Origin: Sipunculus nudus
Lineage: Eukaryota > Annelida > Sipuncula > Golfingiida > Sipunculidae
DNA length: 64,000 bases
Direction of reading: 5' to 3'
NCBI GenBank assembly: GCA_026874595.1
Contig: CM049322.1
Span: forward strand, 2,467,900-2,531,899
Shown: positions 12,441-25,266 of the stretch, piece after piece
How positions within the stretch are numbered: the first letter of the stretch is position 1
Layout of the letters: each line of letters opens with the position of its first letter
Made by a program: the position numbers and the translations under genes
The notes under the pieces: generated by a model
What the model was told of the DNA's origin: nothing
Databases searched by the model: none
The model's input: the letters and a program-made list of their open reading frames with translations, nothing else

Positions 12441-13700
12441 GCCGTAAAAGACGCGCACGTCATCACACACAAATACATATATTATCACAAACACAAATGT
12501 ACATCATCACACACATGTACATCATCACACATATAAACGTACATCATCACACATAAATACGTACATCATCACACATAAAGACCTACATCATCACACACAC
12601 AAACACCTACATGATCATTACACACAAACACCAACATCATGACACATATATCATCATGCGCAAGCACCTACATTCTCACACACACCCGTACATAATCAAA
12701 AACATAAACGTACATCATCACACTCATAAACACGTAGATCATTACACATAAAAACCTACAATATCACACAAACATACACCTACATCAGCATAACACACAA
12801 ACACCTACATCACACACAGGTATATCGTCACACACAAACACCTACATCATCACACACACGTATATCATCAAGCCCAAACACCTACATCAATCACATACAA
12901 AAAACACCTACAATATCATTACACACACAAACACCTACATCACACACAAACACCTAAAACATCATTAACACACAAACACGTACATCATCACACACACAAA
13001 CACCTACATCATCACACACACAAACACCTACATCATCACACACACAAACACCTACGTCATCATCACGAACAAACACCTACATCATCACACACACAAACAC
13101 CTACGTCATCATCACACACAAACACCTACATCATCACACACACAAACACCTACGTCATCACACACACAAACACCTACGTCATCATCACGAACAAACACCT
13201 ACATCATCACACACACAAACACCTACATCATCACACACACAAACACCTACGTCATCATCACGAACAAACACCTACATCATCACACACACAAACACCTACG
13301 TCATCATCACGCACAAACACGTACATCATCACACACACAAACACGTACATCATCACACACACAAACACCTACATCATCACACACATAAAACAACTACGTC
13401 ATCATCACACACAAACACCTACATCATCACACACACAAACACCTACATCATCACACACACAAACACCTACATCATCACACACACAAACACCTACATCATC
13501 ACACACACAAACACCTATATCATCACACACACCTACATAGTCACACCATGTATATCATCACGAACAAGCACCTATATCATTACACACACGTATATCATCA
13601 CACACACAAACGTACATCATAACACACATAAACACGTACATCATAACACAAACAAGTACATCAACACATGCACAAACACATACATCATCACACACAATCA
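12440..13700. repeat. 24-bp minisatellite, CATCACACACACAAACACCTACAT
   Basis: More than 1.2 kb of head-to-tail units. They are most regular at about 12980-13520 and decay on both sides through CA- and ATCATCAC-rich variants. Variants swap CCTACAT for CGTACAT or CCTACGT, and CACACAC for CACGAAC. The plus strand is nearly free of G, giving extreme strand asymmetry. The Cys/Val-rich minus-strand ORF is the translated repeat, not a gene. Confidence 0.95.
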
Positions 13701-14366
13701 CGTTAATCATCACACTTAGAGCTCCAAGCTGAAAACAATTATTTTTTATGTTCACGTCAGGTATATGAGGACTTGCTTGGAGTTTAATCTTAGCCCTGTT
13801 GGAGTGTGTTAGGAGTTTCGGAACTTGAGCAAGGTCTTTTGCTTAAAGAAATTACAGGTTTTTCATTTTTCAAGTTTTGAACACATCGTGGTTTCAGAGA
13901 CCCGGGCTATATACCCTAGTTCAGTTTCTGGTAGATAGTGCTGGTAGCCGGTATCCCAAAATATTGGCAAATATTTCAGGATATTCGGAAAAAAAGGTGA
14001 GTCATTCATTAATATTCAACATGTAATTGCGTGAGGAATAACAGAACTAAATGCCTAATTATATTCTACTCTCTTCATATCGTTAGTGTGTGATTGCGGA
14101 GTATTCACATACTCTAATAGTATATTCTCTCATGTTTCTAACTCTCATATAAAATATTAGCTGATAATGTGTGTTGATTGGCTCATGAGGTGAAGCAAAG
14201 TGTCTGATTCAGGAAGAACGGGAGTTGGAATGCTACGGCGCGCGTTGTTTTATGATGATACACAAAACTCTCTAAAGTGCTCCTGCTGACTTTCGTGATC
14301 ATTGTTCCACTCACAGCCACGAGTAAGGATCATAGCAGAAACAACAGCAAATGCTTTGAAAGGTTT

Positions 14367-14401
<35 letters not shown>

Positions 14402-17400
14402 TTTCAAAGGTGCCTATATGTGTTCAAGTTAAAGTTGACAATAAGTGTACTCCTAAAATGAAAATTGTGATTGTCTCCTACAGTAAAATGCATTTTAGAG
14501 TTTGCCAATTATGTTATCATTACAAATTACTATGACTTCTTGATTATTTGAATAATAGTACGATGTGTCACATTATCATTTTATAATCATTTACAGAAAA
14601 AAAAAATATATGCAAAATATACAAGATATTACGGGGACAAAGAAAACAGAACATTGCTAAAATAAATACATGATACACTATGTGTGGTTATAGACGACAA
14701 AAATGATAAGCATGGTTACAAGTCCAGTGTATATCGCCACGCCCTTTGAAAATACAAGCAAGACATTAACAACATGGTTCCAGCTGCCTTAGGGATATGT
14801 AATTGCCATCTATATGTCTGTTTGAATTAATGTACGTCCGTGTTCTAAATAAGCAGAACAGTTATGAAAGCATCTCTTCCAAAAAACTACTGCACAGAAA
14901 ATTTTCTTAAGGATTACACAAACCTTAGTTACCTTCCTCTGGGCATACAATTCTATTGCATCCGCCCCTGGATCAAGAGTCAAACTTTAAAGGCGAATAC
15001 TCCTTGGGCAATGTCCATACCCTTCACAAGGTGAATTGGGCGCTTCACCAAGCATTTTATTTGCATTCCTGGTGAATAACAAACAAATCAAAATCATAAC
15101 AAAAACTGGTACGGTTGAAAGAAAAATAATCTCATTTAGGGGACTCATACCATATGTCCGGGGGTCTGGGGTAAAACCAGCAGGTTATGAGTAACATGTG
15201 TTGTGGGAATGCTATCATGCTACAGCAGTCTGTTTGTCACTTTGCATACAGCAAGAACGTTATAACCAAGTCTGGGGTTTTAAGGTCCTTGCCATTATTT
15301 GCATAGCACGGACGCCAGAACAGCGGGTTTCCGGATCCTGGTAAGAAGTGGTAGAGAAATAACAGTTCTGGGTATTGGCTTCCAGTTGTACGAAACTAGA
15401 GAAAGAAACACGACCTTGTCCACGAAATTTATCAAAAAGCTTTATGGTCACATGGCTTGGGCTGCGCAGGTAGCAGTATCCGTGATTCCGGGGGCTGAAC
15501 TAAAATAACACCTTCGGATACTGCCCTGGTATATCAAGAATTTCAATGCAAACGGAAAGTATAACTCTAACAGCTTGTGGTGATATGTAGAAATATTTCA
15601 GTATAATATGGACTTTGGAATGTATAATATGGACAGTGGAATGAGGCCGCCATGCTTAGTTTGGTGTTTTTGTAAACCATTTTGTCATCATATTTGTTGG
15701 GTTCGTTTTATGTATGCCATAAAGCCAGAACTGAATTTCTAAAGTTCTTATGTTAGCATATTATAAAAGACATATGCATGTATACTCTGTCCCACTACCC
15801 CTGCCCACCTGTTATTGCCCTTGCTCGATACAGTTTCATTTTCACGATCAATTTGTGACTGTTGCCTGATATTGTCTCAAATCACGGAAATGGATACTGA
15901 TATTGTACTGCGGTGAACAACAGCCAATAGAGAAAACAGTAATTAATAGTATGTTTAAAAATTATTTTAGATGATCCGGTCGGAGAATTCAAAGTCGCCA
16001 TTACCTGGTTACCACGTGATTGATACGGTTCGACAAAATAGTTAGGTCAGAATCTGTTTGCTTTTGGGATGTATACAGACTCAAATGCATCTTGAATATG
16101 TAGCTTTCAGTGAAATGCCAGTTTCAGTCGGTGTCAAAGCCCGTTTAAAAACATTTGTCAAGGTGATATATCTTTTGAATAATATTAATTTGAAACTCCA
16201 AAATGCCTGAGATGTGATTTGTTTTACTATGATTATTGTAAGAGTTAAATGAGGCTAAAATGTTGCATATCATAAAAACTAAAATTTTTATAAACACAAC
16301 ATTTAAAACATCTGGGCAGTGATGGTCCCAGGCAGGACATTCTAAGACAAAAAATTATTTACACATACCACTTTTAAAAAACCACTTTTAAAATATGAAC
16401 TATGAAAAATTGTTCAAAGCAGGGAGGCTGGCTTTATCTTCTTCCCATATAAAAACGCTCCATATCATCGCTAAGATAAGGAGAAAGCACATTTGATAAA
16501 ACCAAAACCATTTAAATTAAAAGAACTAAATGTTTATTTCAGACTAGCGAGTGGTCTTTGGGGTTGCTGCCTTTGATTACTTTCGACAGCTGACAATGGA
16601 AGATATACACACAAGTGCCTTTAATTAGGAGTATTAGTACTCGGGCCCGTAGAAAAACATATATCAACTCCGCTTAGGTACTCTTTTGATAACCCGTACA
16701 TGAGCTTTCAGCTGTTGATTAAATGATATGGATTAAATTCACATTTTAACACAGTATAATAAATACATGGTACATCGAACATGTGCGTTATATGAGATAA
16801 TCTCCTATTTGCTTGACATACCCCTGCTTGAGACTTTTTTCGGGTTATAAACAATGATATACGATGACATTTATATGTTCTACCTTGCAGTATATCATGT
16901 ATATAACTAAATATGTGTTCACATATGCATTGCTATGCATGTGGTCCCGAAACCGGACAGATGACACTGATGAAACTGCCCATATAGGATGGTGTGCAAA
17001 TGTATGATCTGCGAAGAAAAAATGAGTTGTTAAGTCTCATGTACCTTGAGACTCTGCCGTATCCAAAAGTGTTCTTGCAGTAGAACTTCTCGTCAGGCTT
17101 TAGTGTTTGAACAAAGCATTGTTTAATCATTCGTGGAGGCTTTATTTTCGGTTGCACTAGAAGGGCCTAGAGGAGACGGCTCGCAAATTTTATATTTTCC
17201 CGCCATTTTGTCAGATATTTGGTTGTACCACATTGAACACGCCTTGTTTATTCAAGAAAAACAGTTTTTGCAAAACTCGTCAATTTTTTGGTAAAATCAT
17301 GAGTAAAATATGTAATAATTTAAAAAAAAATAAAAGTCAATATCCATTTCGCAGGACCTACCGGATAATTTTTATTTATCTTTATATTGTTAAACAAAAT

Positions 17401-17700
17401 ATAGAACAGGTGGAAATGGTATAATATTCGACTAGTGCCAATTGTGGAAATAAACATTTTGCATAACATGAAAATATGATGAACTGAGAGGCCAAAGTTA
17501 AAATGAAACCCTTTTTGTACAAAACAACACTTTTTGCAGCTTCTACAATGAAATAATATTTTGGCTAGTTTATATGATTATTACGAGAAAATATTTGAAG
17601 CAGGAACCCCGCCAATTGGCAATTATTTCTAGTGTTTCAAAACTGTTGAGATGCTGTACATGATCGATAAATGTCACCAGAAGACTGTGACTTTTTGTAT
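13701..17700. other. Gene-free intergenic DNA
   Basis: No gene supported. Contents: a (TC)n run at 14370-14397 and otherwise unremarkable AT-rich DNA. ORFs of 60-77 codons here show no domain and no compatible splice sites that I could see. Confidence 0.55.
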
Positions 17701-17703
17701 ATA

Positions 17704-17764
<61 letters not shown>

Positions 17765-17805
17765 CCCTGAAGAAAAACAACACTGTAAATTCACTACAGT
17801 CTGTA

Positions 17806-17843
<38 letters not shown>
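17701..17843. repeat. Two (TA)n runs separated by 45 bases
   Basis: (TA)n at 17702-17763 and 17805-17843. Both abut the candidate LTR; AT runs are common insertion neighbours. Confidence 0.95.
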
Positions 17844-17844
<1 letters not shown>

Positions 17845-17856
17845 ACGGTGTAGAGA

Positions 17857-18362
17857 TGTAACGGTGCAGAGATTCGCTAGTGAGAGTTTACTCGGTATCC
17901 GAAGAGTAATAGTTGAGTGCGCCTAAGATAGAGAGAGCCATTTACAGAGGACTAAGACAGGACATTTGTGGATTAACGCTTGATTTGTATCCTTTGACTG
18001 GTAACGCGTGTTGTGAAGGCCATCCGCTAGAGATGAACTACAGTGTGATTCACTGATTTGGAGTTTACTGTGTACACAGGAATTACGATAGGACTGTGGA
18101 CTTGTCAGTGAGGAGTCACGTGATTTGAATCAGCTGTTCGGAGGACTGTTTATGTGCTTTGTTGAATAGGACTGTGTGATTCATTGACGTTTACATCACA
18201 CAGTGACCTGTGAATATTCTTTTATTTGTTATTATATTATTTTGTTTTCCTACCTTAAGTATATTTGGAGTTTAACGCGTGTATGTATATTTCCTGACAT
18301 CTGCCTGTTGATTTGACTGACTGTAAAAGAAACTGGAAAGTCACATCACCCGTGGTGTGACA
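17857..18362 (+). mobile_element. Candidate solo or 5' LTR with adjoining primer-binding-like sequence
   Basis: The segment starts TGTAACGG and ends GTGTGACA. It is less AT-rich than its flanks, and its 3' end holds an inverted repeat (GTCACATCACCCGTGGTGTGAC). Five bases further on is TGGCGAGCGTGCA (18368-18380), which looks like a tRNA-primer site. No ORF for gag or pol follows, so it is either a truncated element or a chance match. A 15-base phrase, TAACGGTG(T/C)AGAGAT, is repeated at the left border. Confidence 0.35.
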
Positions 18363-18380
18363 TATAATGGCGAGCGTGCA

Positions 18381-20157
18381 TTAAGGATTGATTTAGCCGT
18401 TTTGAGCTAACATCCTGTCAGGGTTTCCTGAGTATTTGGTAAAACTTTCATACGGAATTTTAAAATAATTCTTGACATTGGTTAATGATTCGTAATATTT
18501 TAACTTGAAAGTTAGTTCTGAGACCTGATACATATATACACGCCACGTTGAGTATTAACCTGTATAAATATTTTGAAGTAATACAATACAGTTTTATGCT
18601 TGATAATTACTCCATGATAGGATAAACTACTGGCCTACGTTTGATATTTACTCAGATTAGAGTAGAGTTTTTGCAGTCAAAGCCGTATATAAGTAAGATG
18701 ATTAATCAGTGTTTGGGGTCAATTTCAAAGAAAGCTGCTTGAGATGTGATATAAGCTTGTTGACCTCGGCTATTTTATTAAAGGTGACCACCGCTGATGA
18801 GTAGAACATCCAATGATGGCATTTTTTTATTAACAACATCCAATGTTGACACTTTTTGATTAATTGAACATTGTATCACATTATTGATGATATTTCTTTC
18901 ACCAACTGGAAATGGTCCTGTTATTTTTTTTTCAAACCGAGGATCAAGATAACGTAACAATAAAAAATAGTTATATATAAAAACTTCTTTATTTCTGTTT
19001 TTACATGCATGAATCAAGGAATAATCTGAAAGTCGCAACTTGACGTTGAGACACTGAAGTGAGTATCTGAGGTTCTAATTACATTTCACCATTTTGCAAT
19101 CGAGGCACCACCGGGTTTCGAACTGAGTACCGTCCGTTATGCACTTTTACCACTATGGCACATCCTAGACATGGCTTTAGCCCGTATAAGGGCAAACGAA
19201 TAGACAAAGTTTATATCAACGTAGCTATAATATTTGAGCATAAGAAAGAGTCGTTCGTTCACCATAAGCAAAAAAAAAAGAATAAAAATACACATTTATT
19301 TTGTTTTTTAGCAACTTTACAGTAGCTAAGATTGACCTCCATTTGAAATATTTCAAGTATATCTAACAGAAAAAAAGAGAATCTAGGTACACGTTTATTT
19401 GCTATATATGCTCTAAAAGCAAACAACATATATTGTTACAGAACGGTTATCTGAATATTAGTTGGTTAATAAAAATGATGTTCTTTATTCCGTGACTGTA
19501 TGAAAGCCTCTACATCATTTAAATCACATTCCCATATCTCACAATTCGTGAGAAGAAATACAAAGAATTTAAACAAATACAGTTTGTATATGCTATATAT
19601 GTTTGTACAACTTTTTTAAACATTTCATACTGTTTAGGATTTTGATAAGTGTTTTTGTAACGCCAAAATTGCACCAGAAATGTGAATTTTTACTTGTACA
19701 GCATCCTGATCAGCTTTAAATTGGTTAAATATTGTAATTTTATGTGCTTACACATTTCTTTGCAGTTCCTAGTTCCTAAGTTCCTTGATCCACCATGGTA
19801 CACCGAGAAACACAATCATCCATAGTGTTATAGTTATCCTGTAACTTGCTTTGGTAGCATCGGTCTCACATTCAACAGGAGAAGAACCTATAGAGGCGTG
19901 TTTGAAACTTCCTTCTAACACTATAAATATGTAAAACAAGCAATATGATATAAGATTTAATTGTATAAATTTATCAATAAAATACTGTACACATTTGACA
20001 ATATGTATTATGGTGCTAATGATTTTCAAACCTCGATTGTCATATCATATTTGTAAGAACTGGCTTGTTATCACGTTCTATCTGTTCAATCGGCAAAGTG
20101 GAACACTGGAAATCTTCACTCTCATGTCCTATAATACCTACTTCAAAACAGCTTCAG
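18381..20157. other. Region downstream of the minus-strand lectin gene, no confirmed gene
   Basis: Two minus-strand open stretches were examined. At 18778-19038 an 86-codon frame contains a hAT-transposase-like phrase LDPRF and nothing else recognisable. At about 19778-19940 an exon-like frame after an acceptor (TAGTGTTAG) ends in a hydrophobic stretch ITITLWMIVFLGVPWW and a stop. That could be an alternative 3' exon with a membrane anchor, but its phase does not join the lectin exons cleanly. Neither is called as a gene. Confidence 0.4.
19101..19165 (-). repeat. tRNA-like remnant (SINE-like)
   Basis: The minus strand reads GCCATAGTGGTAAAAG (A-box-like), a 20-base anticodon-arm-sized gap, then AGTTCGAAACCC (B-box-like) and GGTGGTGCC. 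Acceptor-stem pairing is poor, so this is a decayed tRNA or SINE head rather than a working tRNA gene. Confidence 0.35.
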
Positions 20158-21194
20158 TCATTTCAAAGAATTTCCAGTTTGGTCTGCTTCATTATTGTTG
20201 TTTTGTGTCAGCAGCTGAAATCATATAGTACGAAGTATATTTAACTTATACCTAATATTCGTTGCACATATCAATAACAACGTCACCCACGCCCAACAGG
20301 ATTTACAAAAACCTAGGCAAGGTTAATCGATTTTTATTGAAGTTTCGATATAATCTTTCTTGTATAAACCTACTTTAAGTTGGATGTACTGAATTTACGT
20401 CTTAATTGTGAAATCTGTATTAATGATGTTAACTATAAACTGCGAAATATCATATCGGCTTCTTACTGTCTTACTTTCTTACCGGATCGTTTGGCTCGGA
20501 ATCTGCTTTATTATTTGATCCATTGGGCATGCTGTCTTCATGATTTTGTTCTTGTTTCTGGGACTAGTATATCAATAAAAAAACATTGACATGGATACCC
20601 AAAGAAATTTTCCAAAGGTTTAAAAAACGCTTGAGAAGCCCTAAAGTATATTACCGTATTATTTTGCCGCATGTTCCTTATTTTACTATTTTGCTGTTGC
20701 AACTTTTTGCAAGTATGCATTAATTATCTTGCATTAATTATGGGCCATCTCGCTATGAAATTTGAATATGTCATATTAACTATGAACTGAGGATACAGTA
20801 CCGGCTTCTCACTTTCTTCTTGCTGATTGGTTGCCCCTGATTCTGCAGCATTATTCGATCTCTGCGATGTGCTTCCTTCATTAATCTTGTTTATAAATAG
20901 AAGAAAATAGTGAATGGAAAACCCCAATAAATTGTCCAAATGGCGAAAAAGACCTCTTGAGAAGCGCGCAAAAGTATATGACGGTATTATTTTACCACAT
21001 TTTCCTTTATTTACATTTTTTCTGTAGTAGCTTTTCGTTGTAAGTATGTATAAATTATCTCGTATTAATTATGCAATATGAAATCTATATATATCATGTT
21101 AACTATAAACCGTGGAATATCGTACCGTCACCGCATGTTCTCCCTCCGAATTGGTTTCCCCTGATTTTTTAGCATTATGTGATTCCTGGGGCTT
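20158..21194 (-). CDS. Exons 8-11: repeated cytoplasmic tail exons and stop
   Basis: Exons 21194-21126 (23 codons), 20885-20802 (28) and 20557-20483 (25) are phase 0 at both ends. They read as versions of one polar peptide: SHNAKKSGETNSE, SNNAAESGATNQQEE and SNNKADSEPND. The last exon, 20214-20158, follows GATTTCAG, contains NNNNEADQTGN and ends TGA at 20160-20158. No ITAM or ITIM is seen. Because every copy is a multiple of three in phase 0, any of them can be skipped without frame loss. Confidence 0.6.
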
Positions 21195-22130
21195 CTGTTG
21201 TACATATTCGTTGCAAGGATGCATTAATTGGAGTTTCCGTTAATATGTGTATACACAGGAAGCACTGTCGCCTGCGTCTTTCAAGTCGTATATATTTTCG
21301 TACCTTAAATGTATACACATCAAGATCAATTTATGCCATACTTACCGAACTGCTGTTGAACCTTTCTTCTGGCTTTTCTGTTCGTATCCAAAGGCAAATC
21401 ATAATTGCTATTGCCATTACAATTGTAGGAACGACTCCTACGATTATAACCTGCAACCTGAATTGATTGTCATCTACAAAGAGAACATTATTCTAAAAGT
21501 GCTATAATTTTTATTATTTTCTTTTTATCTGATTTATTGACCACGGACAAAATGTATGCATGGTATAATCGGAATGAGGAAATAAACTTACATATCATAT
21601 GTTCCCTTCGAGCCGGTACATCTACTTTGCTTGTGGATGGGGCGTTAAATTTGTCCGAATTTGCCGTCATCAGTGTTGCCATTTGGTCTTGTGGAAAAAA
21701 ATAAGAAAAAGTAAGAACGACAGATTTTGTTTTGTAAAGAATTTTTCTAATGATTCATTGTAAACTGGACCAAACCACTGTTTCTGCAAATGATAGTAAT
21801 GATTAATATACCAGCCCAATGTTTATTCTATTAATTTTACATGACAAACATTTTGTTAGACCTCGAAGAGATATTCGATATTTTATAAATAGAAGAGAAA
21901 GAGATATTATGTGAAACTGGATTAATCACGTGGATTATGAATATTTCATTCCGAACAATAATTTTGTTACTTCTAATTTGTGGTACATTATGATGAACAG
22001 AAGCACTGAGCTTGCAGAAATTAGAGACTGACAGTTTTAAAAGTCATTGTTCTTTTTAACTTTCCGATTTCAAAATTATTTTGGCCAAGATTCCTAAAGT
22101 GGCAACCAGATTTTAAAGAGAATTTCAAAT

Positions 22131-22184
<54 letters not shown>

Positions 22185-23039
22185 TATATTATATTATATA
22201 TGTAAAGGGTATACACAGAAAAGTCGGTTCACTGCCAGTGGGATGCGAACCCACGATCTTCCGATTTCCGTTGCGGCTGCCTTAAGTGAACCGACTTTTC
22301 TGTGTATACCCTTTCCATCTATAAACAATGAACCAGCATGGTTATTCATACATCTATATATATATATATAATTATAATCACTTTCGCTTAGCCTTACATC
22401 TATGTCCGTTTCAACATAGGCAGTTTTTTTTTAAATTTTAAAGCATATATGGAATTCAGTCTCACATTTTACACATAAGTAATGAAATCTCTCAGTGCAT
22501 GCCACAGCTCGCCATAAGAATTCACCGGAAGATGCCCTCTCCATCACTGAACAATCTCCCTGGAGTCCAGGTTGTTTCCTGTCCCAAAACGCATGGCTGA
22601 CATTCCGGCTACCTACATTGAAATGGTGTTGAACGGTTAACAAAATCACGTATTTTACCTCAATTGTGATCGATAAAATCCATACCTTTTACTGTATTAA
22701 TATATATTAACGTTCCTGGTGAAATATTATCTTACATATAACTTTTAACCTAACCACACATGAGTAATTATGGACTACACATATACATTGCAATTATCTG
22801 ATATTATTATTTAAACATACGATTAGTTTTACGGTTAGGATGTACATCTACATAAATGCATAAATGGCGCCATTCCACACATAGTCATTTCCTTTACGGA
22901 AATACATAAAATGTACAATTTAGCTAATGTATCGGGATTTTACGTCTGTTGTTTGAGCATATTTATATGAGTATATATAAATATATATTAAATAAATATA
23001 ATATATATTGGATACATATTTAATATATATTCCATATAC

Positions 23040-23083
<44 letters not shown>

Positions 23084-25214
23084 GTCGACTAACTCAGAAC
23101 CTAAGATATCAGAACTTTATAACACTCAAGACTCATGAAAGACGCAGTTGACTTTTACCAACAGAAAATAAACCATACACAACTTAACTTGTGTAAATAT
23201 AAATATAAAAGAAATGTAAATAAAGAGATCCTTGTTAAACACAATGGTATCATATAAAATAGTAAACCCAAATTTTGCAAGGCAATGCATACTAAAACGT
23301 ATGACAAGTGTGAACGATGAACAAACAATACGTATTATTATACATAACACTAAACATGAGTGAGTTTTTATCCATAATTGTTGTTAAAATTTAACCAATT
23401 TACAGAGTTTCCTATATTTCTCGAGGGACACGAGTTGCTCCTATTATTTATTAATGTTGGGGTTAATAGAATACCATGCTGAAATAAGTGCTTTTCTTTC
23501 CTGAAGAAACTTGTTACATTCAAATAAATGATATAATTCATCGCCTAACACTTTGCTTAATTCACATATTCTCATGCTTCTTTCAATATTAAACTATGTT
23601 GAAAGTTTATATATAAGAATAACCGTTAGACAATGAATTTTTTAATACTCCCTTTCTGTTTATAAATGCTTGTGGTTTTGTTTCATGAAAACCTATGGAA
23701 ATTTGACTATAGAGTTAAGGAGTTTACCTATTGTTGGATATCCCCATTCCTCTCGTCTGAGACCAATCCACAGATATTCACACACTGGTAGATGATTTAA
23801 TAATGACCGTCGCATCTCTCTTTGAATCCAAGATTCAAGAAGTACTGCAAGGTCCCAACCACGTGACCGACAGTACGCCCGTGCAGCACCCCATGTATAA
23901 CGTGAACACGTTTTATAGAAACATCGGTTTTTGATATGTATACAGTGTATGTCTTCACACCCACGGCAATCTGAGAATATTGAACCAAAATATCATATAC
24001 AACTGGCAAGATGTCATCTCAATAAAAAGGCCTATGGTAAGCTTTGGGTCGTTTATTTTATAGTAGAATGTGATATAACATAGTTTGGTATTGTAAATGT
24101 TTAATCAACAGCTCGGCTGGGGCTTTAGCTAAAGCTACCGAAGCATTAATGTGAACATCGTTAATGTTGTACTTTAAAAAATCGTTTTAAAGATGAATTA
24201 AAATTGTGTGGAGGAAGAAACACTTCCTACATTCATATGTTGTGTGTGACTGTACGTTGATAAACAGCAAACCAAACATGCGTGTGTTATCAGTTGTATT
24301 AAGATCAAAACAATAAAATCTCATTTAACCCACAAGTGACCTTTTTTGTGATATAAGCTTACTAATATATTTACATAGTTTTGTTTGTATGTTTGCATAA
24401 AGGTATTTCTCATATAAATATATTAATGGTTAAATATACTTATACGGGTCGTTGTTTTTACAGGAAAAAAAATGATTGACATAAATTATTGAATGGTCTA
24501 GGTACATCCACAAATTTAAATGAAGCTCTCCAAACTTCATTAATTCCAGTGTCAAATACTTGTCACTATACTATATATGTACAGTTAACATAAATTTACT
24601 ACAGTCCTTTACCTTTAATTTCACAAATAACTCCATGGCGGCCAAAGCAGAAACCGGCGGCCAGCGATTCATCGGACAGGGCTAAGTAACCACAATTAGA
24701 AGTCTTTGACCAACCCATGGCTAGAAAGGTTGTTGCTGTAGGCATCCCATAAAAACAATCAACATTAACATGCACTTGGTTGATGATTAACAGCAGATAT
24801 AGGTTATTGAGTAGTCCGAATCATGTATTTATATACAAAATTCATGCCTATGAAAATGTTTTAGGACTTCAATTTCCAAAATCATGAAGTTTCTCCTATT
24901 AAATACTTGCAGGCCTGCTTGCAGTTAACCCATAAAAAAAATCCCAGGTGCCGCCTCTTCAGCGCTAACCAGGTGACATTGATCTGTGCTGAGACCATGG
25001 CTTGCCTCACTTGATCGTACTCAAATCGATCCCAGATGAGCGGCAGATAAGATCCAGGGAAAACCGAAGGGCAGCTAGATACCGCTTCATGCCAGGTGCT
25101 GCATTCTTGAACCTTAACTATGACAAAGAATGGGAGGACACATATGAGATAATATGATAAAAGGCGGAAGTGTTTATTAATTAGCCTTTACCACACTGAA
25201 ATAATTAACGTTCA

Positions 25215-25266
<52 letters not shown>

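Noticed and set aside
13558-13755. Cys/Val-rich ORF as a small secreted protein
   Set aside because: It is a translation of the CA/CATCAT minisatellite.
18778-19038. 86-codon minus-strand ORF with a LDPRF phrase as a hAT transposase
   Set aside because: Five residues are not enough. No neighbouring transposase motifs or terminal repeats were seen.
19769-20029. Minus-strand ORF with hydrophobic C-terminus as an alternative last exon of the lectin gene
   Set aside because: The acceptor (GTTAG|AA) joined to the phase-1 ends of the stalk or CTLD2 exons creates a stop codon, and the phase does not fit the tail exons.
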